DNA from: Treponema sp.
GTDB lineage: Bacteria > Spirochaetota > Spirochaetia > Treponematales > Treponemataceae
Length of the DNA: 15,212 nt
Reading direction: 5' to 3'
Assembly (NCBI GenBank): GCA_017622055.1
Contig: JAGARY010000277.1
Span: 1-15,212, forward strand
Program-made: the position numbers and the translations under genes
Shown here: piece after piece, positions 5,711 through 13,365 of the stretch
Layout of the letters: every line of letters starts with the position of its first letter
Numbering within the stretch: position 1 is the first letter of the stretch
Notes under the pieces: generated by a model
Seen by the model: only the letters and a program-made list of their open reading frames with translations
The model's database searches: none
What the model was told of the DNA's origin: nothing

Positions 5711-7790
5711 TATAAATCACTGGGCAGACGCATTTGAAGCAATGCCCGAACAACAATTTTTCAAATTAATAAGACTTTATTTAGGAGAAGTTCAAACTCC
5801 ATACAATAGACAACGTCTTATTTCTCAACTTGCAAGTTTTATTAAAAATGCAGAAAACACACAATCAATTCTTTCATACTTGGACAAAAAGGATATCACA
5901 TTTTTAACTGCAATTTATTTAATTCCAAATGTTTCACAACAAACTCTTTTAGATTTTTTCTCTGGAATTGGAATTTCTGATTTTTACGCAACATTATCAA
6001 ATCTTTCGGAACGACTTATCATTTATTCAACAAAAGATAAATATTCAGACAACGTTTGTTATCATATAAATCCAATTCTTTTTGAATCACTAAAACCATA
6101 TTTATCAATAGAATCAGTTTTCCCAGAACATAAAATTGAAAATCACTTTGTAGAAGATTCCTTTTGCCTCTCTCAAAATTTTTTAGCTGCGTTTATTTCT
6201 TATATTCGTATTAATAAAATTGGTTGTAAAAATGACGGAACAATCAAAAAAAATGATTTTACAAAACTAGAAGAAATTTTTTTGGGGCAAATTTGTTATT
6301 TACAACTTTTGGTAAATGCATTTTTAAATTTATCTTTATTAAAAGATGATGGAAAAAGTTTTATTTTAAATAATTCCCGAATTGAAGAATTTGCAAAATT
6401 ATCACAATTTGAACAGTATTCTCTTTTGTGTGTTGCAAGTTGTTGTCATTTTAGCAGGGAAGGTTTAAGAAAATATGCTCAATTATTGATGAATGTTTTA
6501 AATTCAATTCCAGAAGAAGGTTTTTCTGCAAAAGAAGTTTTAAGACTTTTAGTTTTGGCTTCAACTCAAAAAGAAAATAAATCTTCTTTTGGTGCAAAAA
6601 GTAGATTTTCACAAATTTTGGAACAAACAAAAATAAAAGAACAAAGTGAAAATTCAAATCAAGAATCAAATGTTTCTGCAAATTTGTTTGAAGTGATGAT
6701 AGAGTCAGCAATTTCTTTTGGATTATTAACTTTTTCTGGTACAACAGAAAATGGAACAAAAATCTATAAGAAAAATAAATTGCCAGAATTAATTCCTATA
6801 ACTGATAATATTCCAAAAGTATTAAATATAGATAGTTCTTTCACCGTAACTTTAATGCCTGGTTTAAGTTTAGATTCATTACTTCCATTGCTTTCATTTA
6901 TATCAATCAAAAAAAGTGGAATTGTTACAGAATTCGAAATTACAAGGCAATCTATTTCTGTAGGATTTGATGAAGGTTGGAATCCAAATTCAATTTTTAG
7001 TGAATTAGAAAAATTTATTAATTATGAATTACCTCAAAATTTAAAAATCAATGTTTTGGAATGGTACAAAAGCTATAGTTCGGCTCGGCTTTTTTCTGGT
7101 TACGTTTTAAAAGTTACAGATTCCAATATTGCAATTGCAGAAAATAATCCAAAAATTAAAAAATACATAAAAGAAAAATTAGCAGAAGGAATTTATTTAC
7201 TTGATATTTCAATAGATTCAGACATAAAAACATTTATCAAAGACAGTGGATTAGATTTTTTAGGAAAAATTCAGCAGGCAGAACCTTCTCCAGAAAGTTT
7301 GAGTTTCCCAAAATTATTTGAAAATCCTTCTGTGCTTATATCTTTAGAAGAAACTTTAAAATCAAGTAATAAAAAAACATTAAATGTAAAAGAAAGTTAT
7401 CAAAAAATTACAAAACTTGAAGAACTTGTAAAGCAAAAAGAAATAAGTCAGCAACAAAAAGAAAGTCTTTTATATAAAATTTCTAATAGATTGATTCTTT
7501 CTGAAAATCAATTAAATTCAACTTCCATTCGAACAGAAATTTTAGAAGCCGACGGAATGGATTTTGCCGGAAAAAATCATTTAATAGAAGTTGCAATAAA
7601 AGAAGATGATATGATGGAACTAACTTTTCCAAGTGGCAATTCCTCTGGATTTTTTACAATAGTTGGAAAGCCGTTAAAAATTGTTAAGCAAGTTGGAGAA
7701 TCTATAGTAGAATTTCAATGTGAACCATCAAAAGAAATTGAAAACTTTTTAATAAGCAAAATCACTCATTTAAAAAGGATTCATTTTTAA
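5703..7790 (+). CDS. Helicase-associated partner protein (XPB/Ssl2 N-terminal-like, Helicase_C_3 type)
   Basis: About 695 residues, no signal peptide or membrane segment. It begins WADAFEAMPEQQFFKLIRLYLG and continues as all-helical, winged-helix-like repeats with many Leu/Ile. A central domain (about 375-500) reads as the Helicase_C_3 type: a FTVTLMPGLSLDSLLPLLSF segment, then GIVTEFEITRQSISVGFDEG and a YSSARLFSGYVLKV stretch. Large proteins with this domain lie next to bacterial xpb genes, including in mycobacteria, so a functional pair is likely. The ATG at 5703 is preferred to the one at 5700 because AGGA ends five bases before it; either way the gene overlaps the helicase end, implying translational coupling. 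A weak hairpin follows the stop. Catalytic motifs of its own are not seen. The biochemical role is not established. Confidence 0.8.
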   Translation: MNSINHWADAFEAMPEQQFFKLIRLYLGEVQTPYNRQRLISQLASFIKNAENTQSILSYLDKKDITFLTAIYLIPNVSQQTLLDFFSGIGISDFYATLSNLSERLIIYSTKDKYSDNVCYHINPILFESLKPYLSIESVFPEHKIENHFVEDSFCLSQNFLAAFISYIRINKIGCKNDGTIKKNDFTKLEEIFLGQICYLQLLVNAFLNLSLLKDDGKSFILNNSRIEEFAKLSQFEQYSLLCVASCCHFSREGLRKYAQLLMNVLNSIPEEGFSAKEVLRLLVLASTQKENKSSFGAKSRFSQILEQTKIKEQSENSNQESNVSANLFEVMIESAISFGLLTFSGTTENGTKIYKKNKLPELIPITDNIPKVLNIDSSFTVTLMPGLSLDSLLPLLSFISIKKSGIVTEFEITRQSISVGFDEGWNPNSIFSELEKFINYELPQNLKINVLEWYKSYSSARLFSGYVLKVTDSNIAIAENNPKIKKYIKEKLAEGIYLLDISIDSDIKTFIKDSGLDFLGKIQQAEPSPESLSFPKLFENPSVLISLEETLKSSNKKTLNVKESYQKITKLEELVKQKEISQQQKESLLYKISNRLILSENQLNSTSIRTEILEADGMDFAGKNHLIEVAIKEDDMMELTFPSGNSSGFFTIVGKPLKIVKQVGESIVEFQCEPSKEIENFLISKITHLKRIHF

Positions 7791-7809
7791 TTTGTAGAAA
7801 TTAAATTTT

Positions 7810-7834
7810 AAAACTGGCAAAATAACAGTTTTTT
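7810..7834 (+). terminator. Weak rho-independent terminator behind the helicase operon
   Basis: 7-bp stem AAAACTG/CAGTTTT with a 9-nt loop, its second arm running into six T. The stem is AT-rich and so weak, but it lies 20 bp after the stop at 7790 and before the next promoter region. Confidence 0.45.
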
Positions 7835-7868
7835 AATAAAATGAAATGTAACAAAACAAAATTAGTTT

Positions 7869-7898
7869 TTGTTAACATAATATGACGACATTTACATT
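7869..7898 (+). promoter_or_regulatory. Candidate promoter of the ABC/pth operon
   Basis: TTGTTA (7869-7874) and TACATT (7893-7898) with an 18-bp spacer, 17 bp before the ATG at 7916. The -10 is only a partial match. It is the only gap longer than 30 bp upstream of the six-gene run, so a promoter is expected here. Confidence 0.35.
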
Positions 7899-7915
7899 AA
7901 AAAAAGGAGATTTTT

Positions 7916-8905
7916 ATGATTGAAGTTTCCCATGTTTCCAGAAATTTTGGAACTTTTCGTGCGGTAAACGATGTGTCTTTTTCAATTCCAACAGGACAAA
8001 TTGTTGGTTTGTTAGGACCAAATGGAGCTGGTAAAACTACAACAATGAGAATGATTACTGGATTTCTTTCTCCATCAGAAGGAAAAATCCTTATTGACGG
8101 AATTGATGTAAGCGAAAATCCAGTAGAAACAAAAAAGAAAATTGGGTACATGCCAGAATCTGCTCCACTTTACGGAGAAATGATTGTTGAAGATTATTTA
8201 AAATATGTTGCCCAAATCCATGGTGAAAATCCAGAAGAACGAATTCCACAACTTTGCCAAGAATGTGGACTCAAAGAAATTATGGACAAAAATATCAGCG
8301 AACTTTCTCGCGGAAACAGACAAAGAGTTGCTTTGGCACACGCTCTTATGGCAAATCCAGAAATTTTAATTTTAGACGAACCAACATCTGGTCTTGATCC
8401 AAATCAAGTAGAAGATGTTCGCAATATCATTCGCGAAATTGGAAAAACTCGCACAGTAATTGTTTCTACACACATCCTTTCAGAAGTAGAAACAATTTGT
8501 TCCAGAACAATCATCATTTCTGGCGGAAAATTAGTTGCAGACAGCCCAATTGACGAATTAAAACAACGTTTTGGAAATGAACTTGCAATAAAAATTCTTG
8601 TGGCAAACACAAATTTTGATTCCCTTTCTGCTGCAATAAAAGCAATTCCAGAAGTTCAAGATGTAACACTTTGCAAAAATCAAGAAGCAGAAAATGCAGG
8701 AAATATAGAAGTTTTGATTTCTGTAAAAGGCCAATCAGAATTAAGACCTCAAATTGCAAAAGTTGTAGTTCAAAACAACTGGGATTTACTTGAACTTTCT
8801 GTTCAGAAAAACACTTTGGAAGACGTATTCCATGTTTTAACTTCTACAGAAAATTCAGAAGAAAACAAAAACTCAAATGTAAGCGAGGCGGTTACAAATG
8901 AATAA
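7916..8905 (+). CDS. ABC transporter ATPase, GldA-like
   Basis: 329 residues; the energising subunit of an ABC-2 type complex. Walker A GPNGAGKTT at 34-42, signature SRGNRQR at 131-137, Walker B LILDEP at 151-156, D-loop SGLD at 158-161, H-loop His186. The LSRGNRQR signature departs from LSGGQ in the way common to the GldA/ABC-2 group. After the nucleotide-binding domain comes a C-terminal extension (about 215-310) with NTLEDVFHVLT, typical for drug- and polysaccharide-type ABC-2 ATPases, and an acidic Glu/Asn tail. AGGAG seven bases before the ATG is a strong ribosome binding site. The 3' end overlaps the permease gene by 8 nt. Substrate cannot be read from this subunit; the neighbours place it in the gliding-type ABC class. 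Confidence 0.9.
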   Translation: MIEVSHVSRNFGTFRAVNDVSFSIPTGQIVGLLGPNGAGKTTTMRMITGFLSPSEGKILIDGIDVSENPVETKKKIGYMPESAPLYGEMIVEDYLKYVAQIHGENPEERIPQLCQECGLKEIMDKNISELSRGNRQRVALAHALMANPEILILDEPTSGLDPNQVEDVRNIIREIGKTRTVIVSTHILSEVETICSRTIIISGGKLVADSPIDELKQRFGNELAIKILVANTNFDSLSAAIKAIPEVQDVTLCKNQEAENAGNIEVLISVKGQSELRPQIAKVVVQNNWDLLELSVQKNTLEDVFHVLTSTENSEENKNSNVSEAVTNE

Positions 8906-9632
8906 TAAATCAAAAAATACAAAAAAATCACCTGCATTCATAATTATGAAACGGGAATTACAAGCATATTTTACAAGTCCAACAGCGTACATCGTAACCG
9001 GATTATTTGTATTAATTTGCGGAATTATTTTCTTTGCAACATTTTTTCTTCAAAATAGTGCAGATTTAAGAGCATTTTTTGCTTTGTTGCCAATGTTGCT
9101 TTCATTTTTTGTGCCAGCATTAACAATGCGTCTTTTTTCGGAAGAATCAAAAAGTGGTTCTATGGAAACTTTAATGACTTTGCCTGTAAATGAAGTTCAC
9201 GTAGTAACAGGAAAATATTTGGCATCATTTTTAAGCACATTGATTATGATTTCTCCTTCAATTTTCTATGTAATTACTACTGCAATTTTTGGCGATCCAG
9301 ATGTAGGTCCAATTATTGGCGGATACATTGGAACAATTTTCTTATGCGCAGGGTTTACTGCTGTTGGAGTTTTTGCTTCATCAGTTACAAAAAATCAAAT
9401 TATTGCATTCTTTACAGGTTTTATTATTTGTATTGCCCTAACAATGATTGATACATTTTTGATTTTCTTGCCATCAAACATTGTAGAATTTGTTTCTTAC
9501 ATTTCGGCAGATATGCACTTTAGATCAATTACACAAGGAATCATAGATTCAAGAGATTTAGTGTATTTTATTACTGTTTTTGCTTTGTTCTTTACTGCAA
9601 CAATTAAAGTTCAGCAAAATGCAAAAAAATAA
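8898..9632 (+). CDS. ABC-2 type permease, GldF-like
   Basis: 244 residues with six membrane segments: about 25-47 (AYIVTGLFVLICGIIFFATF), 60-80, 105-127, 137-158, 168-190 and 215-238. The first cytoplasmic loop carries the family pattern RLFSEESKSGSMETLMTLPV, which couples to the ATPase. The N-terminus KKSPAFIIMKRELQAYFTSP is characteristic of the GldF/ABC-2 permease group. GAGG nine bases before the ATG; the gene overlaps the ATPase by 8 nt and is followed 13 nt later by the GldG-like gene, which normally accompanies GldF. One short permease implies a homodimer in the inner membrane. Confidence 0.88.
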   Translation: MNNKSKNTKKSPAFIIMKRELQAYFTSPTAYIVTGLFVLICGIIFFATFFLQNSADLRAFFALLPMLLSFFVPALTMRLFSEESKSGSMETLMTLPVNEVHVVTGKYLASFLSTLIMISPSIFYVITTAIFGDPDVGPIIGGYIGTIFLCAGFTAVGVFASSVTKNQIIAFFTGFIICIALTMIDTFLIFLPSNIVEFVSYISADMHFRSITQGIIDSRDLVYFITVFALFFTATIKVQQNAKK

Positions 9633-9645
9633 TTGAGGAATAAAA

Positions 9646-11718
9646 ATGAAGAAATTTATAAACTGGTTAAAAAGCCCATCAAGTGATTTTGCACTTTTTA
9701 TTGTGTTTTTATTACTATTAAATATTGTTTCTTACAACTCATTTTTCCGTTTAGATTTAACAGAACCAAAATCTTATTCACTTTCTAAACCAAGTAAACA
9801 AGTTGTAAAAAATCTACAAGAACCTTTAACAATTAGAGTTTTCTTTGATAAAAATCTTCCAACTCCATACAACTCAGTTGCTCAATACGTAGAAGATTTA
9901 CTTGCAGAATATGACGGCGTTGCAAACAAAAACTTTTCTGTAATCAATATGGATTTATCAAAAGAAGAAAGTTTGGCAATGGCTTCAGATTACGGACTTT
10001 CGCAAATCCAAATTCAAGAAATCAAAAATAACGAAGTAGGGTTCAAACAAGTTTACATGGGACTTGTTCTTTCTTACGGCGATTCAATTGAAACTTTAGA
10101 TTCAATTACTTCAACAGAAGGTTTTGAATACAAACTTACAACAAAAATTTCAAAGATGATTTCCACAGCCGACACTTTGGCAAACTTAAAACAAGATGAA
10201 AAAATTAATGTCACTTTGTATTTTTGCCCAGTGTTAAAAAATATGGGAATTTCTGGTTGTGCAGAATTGGAAGAAATTGTAGAAACTACATTCAAAGAAG
10301 TAAACAAACAAAACAAAGATAGACTTGATTACAAAGTTGTAAATCCATCTGAATCAGAAACAATTGAATTTGTTCAAAAATATGGAATTCAAGCAATTCA
10401 ATACAAATCAGAAAATCAACAAAAAGTTGCAGCTTTAGGTTTGGTTGTTGAATACAATGACGACTTTAGAGTAATTCCTGTTCAAATTGAACGTTCGTTG
10501 TTCGGTTATGTAGTTTCTGGTTTGGAAACAATTGGAGAATCAATTAATGAAAGTCTTCAAAGCTTAATGTCAAATGTTCAGTCAATTGGTTATGTTACAG
10601 GCCATGGCGAACTTTCTTTGCAAGACGAACGCCAAGCTTTAAACTTTAATAAAATGGTTTCGGCTCATTATCAAATTGAAGAACTTAATCTTGTAGAAAA
10701 TGACATTCCAATGAATATGAGTTGTATTGTAATCAACGGTCCAAAAGCAGATTTCGCGGAAGAAGAACTTTACAAAATAGATCAATTTATTATGCGCGGT
10801 GGAAACGTAATGTTCTTTGTAGATTCTTTAGTTGAACAAGGTGGTTCTCCATATCAAGCAGCAGAATATGTTCCAAACGAATTAAACATCGACAAACTTT
10901 TGAACAAATACGGAGTAAAACGCAATTACGATTATGTAATGGACACAAATTGTTACACAACTTCTAGTCCAGAATACGGAAAAGTAAATTTGTATTGGGC
11001 TCCAATTATGCAAAAAGATTCTTTGGCAAAAAAATCGGTTATTACTCAAAACTTGGGATACTTAATTTTCTTGCAAAACGGTTCTCTTGATATTTCCGGG
11101 GCAGAAAATAATTCAAACTTAAAATCTACAGTTTTAGTAAAATCTTCTCCAGAATCTTGGGCACAATCAGAAAGAATTATGCTAAATCCAATCTTTATGA
11201 CTCCTCCAGAAGCTAGCAATTTTGCTCCTCAAAATCTTGCAGTTATGATTGAAGGAAAATTTGATTCAGCTTATACAGAAAAACCAGAATTTGAAACTTC
11301 TGATGAATCAGCAGAAGCTACAGAAAATCAAACAAAAGGTGAAAATCAACTTACAACAGAAAACCACTTGGCAAGTGCAAAACTTCCTGGAAAAATCTTT
11401 GTAACAGGTTCATCTTATGTTACAACATATCAAATTCTTGATGGACAAGACACATCACCAATTTCCATGTTCTTCCTTAACGTAATAGACTATTTAAACG
11501 GAAACGAAGAAGTTTGTACAATGCGTACAAAAGGCTTGGGAATTAATGTTCTTACTATTAAATCACCAGCATTGGCAACAATTGCAAAATATTTTAATCA
11601 ATTTGGCTTAGTAATTCTTGTGGCAGTAGCAGGATTAATTGTTGTTCGCTCAAGAGCAAAACGCAGAAAACAAATTAGAGAAAAATATAATCCAAATGAT
11701 TCAAGACAAGTAAAATAG
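9646..11718 (+). CDS. GldG-like ABC-associated membrane protein (ABC_transp_aux domain)
   Basis: 690 residues. A single N-terminal membrane helix (about 15-35, FALFIVFLLLLNIVSYNSFF) is followed by the hallmark RLDLTEPKSYSLSKPSKQVV, which opens the GldG family. The large region after it should lie outside the inner membrane and contains VTGHGE (about 316-321) and GGNVMFFVDSL (about 385-395), both typical of the ABC_transp_aux domain. A low-complexity Glu/Asn/Thr insert lies near 551-578. A second helix at about 655-675 (LVILVAVAGLIVV) and a basic cytoplasmic tail close the protein. GAGGA about six bases before the ATG; 13 nt after the permease gene. It is thought to act with the GldA/F-like transporter as a periplasmic-facing subunit. 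Substrate unknown. Confidence 0.88.
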   Translation: MKKFINWLKSPSSDFALFIVFLLLLNIVSYNSFFRLDLTEPKSYSLSKPSKQVVKNLQEPLTIRVFFDKNLPTPYNSVAQYVEDLLAEYDGVANKNFSVINMDLSKEESLAMASDYGLSQIQIQEIKNNEVGFKQVYMGLVLSYGDSIETLDSITSTEGFEYKLTTKISKMISTADTLANLKQDEKINVTLYFCPVLKNMGISGCAELEEIVETTFKEVNKQNKDRLDYKVVNPSESETIEFVQKYGIQAIQYKSENQQKVAALGLVVEYNDDFRVIPVQIERSLFGYVVSGLETIGESINESLQSLMSNVQSIGYVTGHGELSLQDERQALNFNKMVSAHYQIEELNLVENDIPMNMSCIVINGPKADFAEEELYKIDQFIMRGGNVMFFVDSLVEQGGSPYQAAEYVPNELNIDKLLNKYGVKRNYDYVMDTNCYTTSSPEYGKVNLYWAPIMQKDSLAKKSVITQNLGYLIFLQNGSLDISGAENNSNLKSTVLVKSSPESWAQSERIMLNPIFMTPPEASNFAPQNLAVMIEGKFDSAYTEKPEFETSDESAEATENQTKGENQLTTENHLASAKLPGKIFVTGSSYVTTYQILDGQDTSPISMFFLNVIDYLNGNEEVCTMRTKGLGINVLTIKSPALATIAKYFNQFGLVILVAVAGLIVVRSRAKRRKQIREKYNPNDSRQVK

Positions 11719-11726
11719 GTGGCAAT

Positions 11727-12650
11727 ATGAAATTACGAAAAAAAATATTATTAGCAGGATGTGGAATTCTTTTTGTAATAGCATTATTTCAATGTGTTGC
11801 TTCGTCAAATAATTCCATCAAAACATTAAAATTAGAAAAAGACTATAACGAAATTACAATTCAAAACTCAACAGAAACAATTGTTTTGCAAAAACAAGCA
11901 GACGAAAATTGGACAGTTTCTAAAAATCAATATGCTGTAAATGATGCAGAATTTGATTCAATCTTAGACGCTTTGCAAAATCTTCAGTTGTTAGAAAAAG
12001 TTGCCACAGCTTCTTCTGACGACGTAAAAGAAAAATACGACCTTATTGAAGGCAAAGTAATTACAGTTACTGTAAAAAATGCTGATAAAGTGATTCGCAC
12101 AGTAAACGTAGGAAAAGCGTCATCAACAAATTATCAAACTTACATTACAGTTGATGATTCTAAAGACATTTACCTTGCAAATGGCAACTTGAATTCTTTA
12201 TTTGCAACTACAACAGACGCTCTTAGAAGCAAAGTAATTACAGAATTTGACGCAGACAAAATTGATTCAATTCAAATTACAAAAGCTGATTCAGATTGGA
12301 CACTTTCAAAAGTTCAAGACGGCGAAACTTTTGTTTGGCAACTTACAGGAGTTCCTGGTTCTGTAGAAGTAGATTTAGAAAATGCCAACGCATGGGTAAA
12401 ATCTTTTGAAACATTTGTTGCATCATCTTGGATTCCAAACAATAAACTTCCAGAAGGAACAAAAGAATTAACTTGTACAGTAAAAACAGACACAGAAATT
12501 GTAACTTTTGATGTTTACAGTAATCCACCTGCAGCAGAAGGGGAATCTCCACAATATTTTGGAAGTTGTTCTGCTTGCGAATATGTGTTTAATTTACCAA
12601 GTTACACATTCTCAAGATTCAACAAAGACCCTTCAACATTTGCAAAATAA
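11727..12650 (+). CDS. DUF4340 domain protein, membrane-anchored
   Basis: 307 residues. N-terminal anchor KKILLAGCGILFVIALFQC (about 5-23), then two similar beta-rich modules: LKLEKDYNEITIQNSTETIV with WTVSKNQYAVNDAEFDSILD in the first (about 36-90) and IDSIQITKADSDWTLSKVQ in the second (about 185-205). The repeated I-x-I ... W-x-L/V pattern with a following 'LDAL' helix is what DUF4340 proteins show, and they lie next to GldG-like genes in many bacteria. Cys23 follows ALFQ, not a standard lipobox, though spirochaetal lipoboxes are loose; lipidation is possible but uncertain. AGGTGG lies four bases before the ATG and overlaps the GldG stop, so the gene is coupled to it. Likely a further extracytoplasmic part of the same complex. 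Confidence 0.82.
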   Translation: MKLRKKILLAGCGILFVIALFQCVASSNNSIKTLKLEKDYNEITIQNSTETIVLQKQADENWTVSKNQYAVNDAEFDSILDALQNLQLLEKVATASSDDVKEKYDLIEGKVITVTVKNADKVIRTVNVGKASSTNYQTYITVDDSKDIYLANGNLNSLFATTTDALRSKVITEFDADKIDSIQITKADSDWTLSKVQDGETFVWQLTGVPGSVEVDLENANAWVKSFETFVASSWIPNNKLPEGTKELTCTVKTDTEIVTFDVYSNPPAAEGESPQYFGSCSACEYVFNLPSYTFSRFNKDPSTFAK

Positions 12651-12674
12651 TTTAAAATGCAATATAACTGAGTA

Positions 12675-13337
12675 ATGATTCAGTTAGTAGCATTTTTAGG
12701 AAATTACGGTAAAGAATACGAAAAAACACGTCATAATGTGGCATGGAATTTTCAAGATTCTTTACCATTTGCAAACAAATTATCTTGGCAAAGTAAATTC
12801 AAAGGAGAAATTGCATCTTTTTCTCCAGAACAATTATCACAATGGGCTTGCGACACAAAAATCCATTCAAAAAAAGATGGAAGTCCAGCCCTTGTGCCAG
12901 AAGAAGCGCCTTCCCACATTTACTTTTTAAAACCACAGACATATATGAATCTTTCTGGTGAAAGCATTATCGAAGTTGTAAATTTTTACAAATTAAAACC
13001 AGAAAACGTATTAGTAATCCACGACGAATTAGAACTTCCCCTTGGTACAGTTAGCCTAAAGTGGTCTGGCGGATTGGGTGGCCACAACGGTTTGCGTTCC
13101 ACTAAAGCAGTTTTAAACACACCAGACTTTTGGCGCCTTCGTTTTGGAATTGGTCGTCCAGACAACCCAAATATGAACATTGCAGATTACGTCCTAAGCA
13201 AGTTTACAACAGAACAACAAGAAATTTTGCAAAACGTATACAGTCAAACAAATCTCTTGTTAGTAAAAGCCTTGCTTTCAAAAGACCCAACAAATCTCAT
13301 AAGCCAATGGGGCAAAAAGAAACTAATAGATAATTAA
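12675..13337 (+). CDS. pth: Peptidyl-tRNA hydrolase
   Basis: Cytosolic enzyme that releases peptides from prematurely dropped peptidyl-tRNA. Key residues are in place: Asn10, catalytic His20 in TRHN, Asn92 in KPQTYMNLSG (E. coli 68), Asp117 in IHDELELP (E. coli 93), and His137-Asn138 in GGHNGLRS (E. coli 113-114). At 220 residues it is about 25 longer than E. coli Pth, because of an insert near 50-81 (SPEQLSQWACD to VPEEAPSH) between the first strands. The usual N-P-G after the first strand is N-Y-G here. No clear ribosome binding site; it follows the DUF4340 gene by 24 nt and precedes the outer membrane protein gene by 28 nt, so it is probably co-transcribed although functionally unrelated. 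Confidence 0.95.
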   Translation: MIQLVAFLGNYGKEYEKTRHNVAWNFQDSLPFANKLSWQSKFKGEIASFSPEQLSQWACDTKIHSKKDGSPALVPEEAPSHIYFLKPQTYMNLSGESIIEVVNFYKLKPENVLVIHDELELPLGTVSLKWSGGLGGHNGLRSTKAVLNTPDFWRLRFGIGRPDNPNMNIADYVLSKFTTEQQEILQNVYSQTNLLLVKALLSKDPTNLISQWGKKKLIDN

Positions 13338-13365
13338 CGACAAATCCATAAAAAAGGAAAACAAA

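Noticed and set aside
8046..8060. ABC ATPase signature LSRGN (not LSGGQ) as evidence of inactivity
   Set aside because: GldA/ABC-2-type ATPases normally vary here, and Walker A, Walker B and the H-loop are intact.
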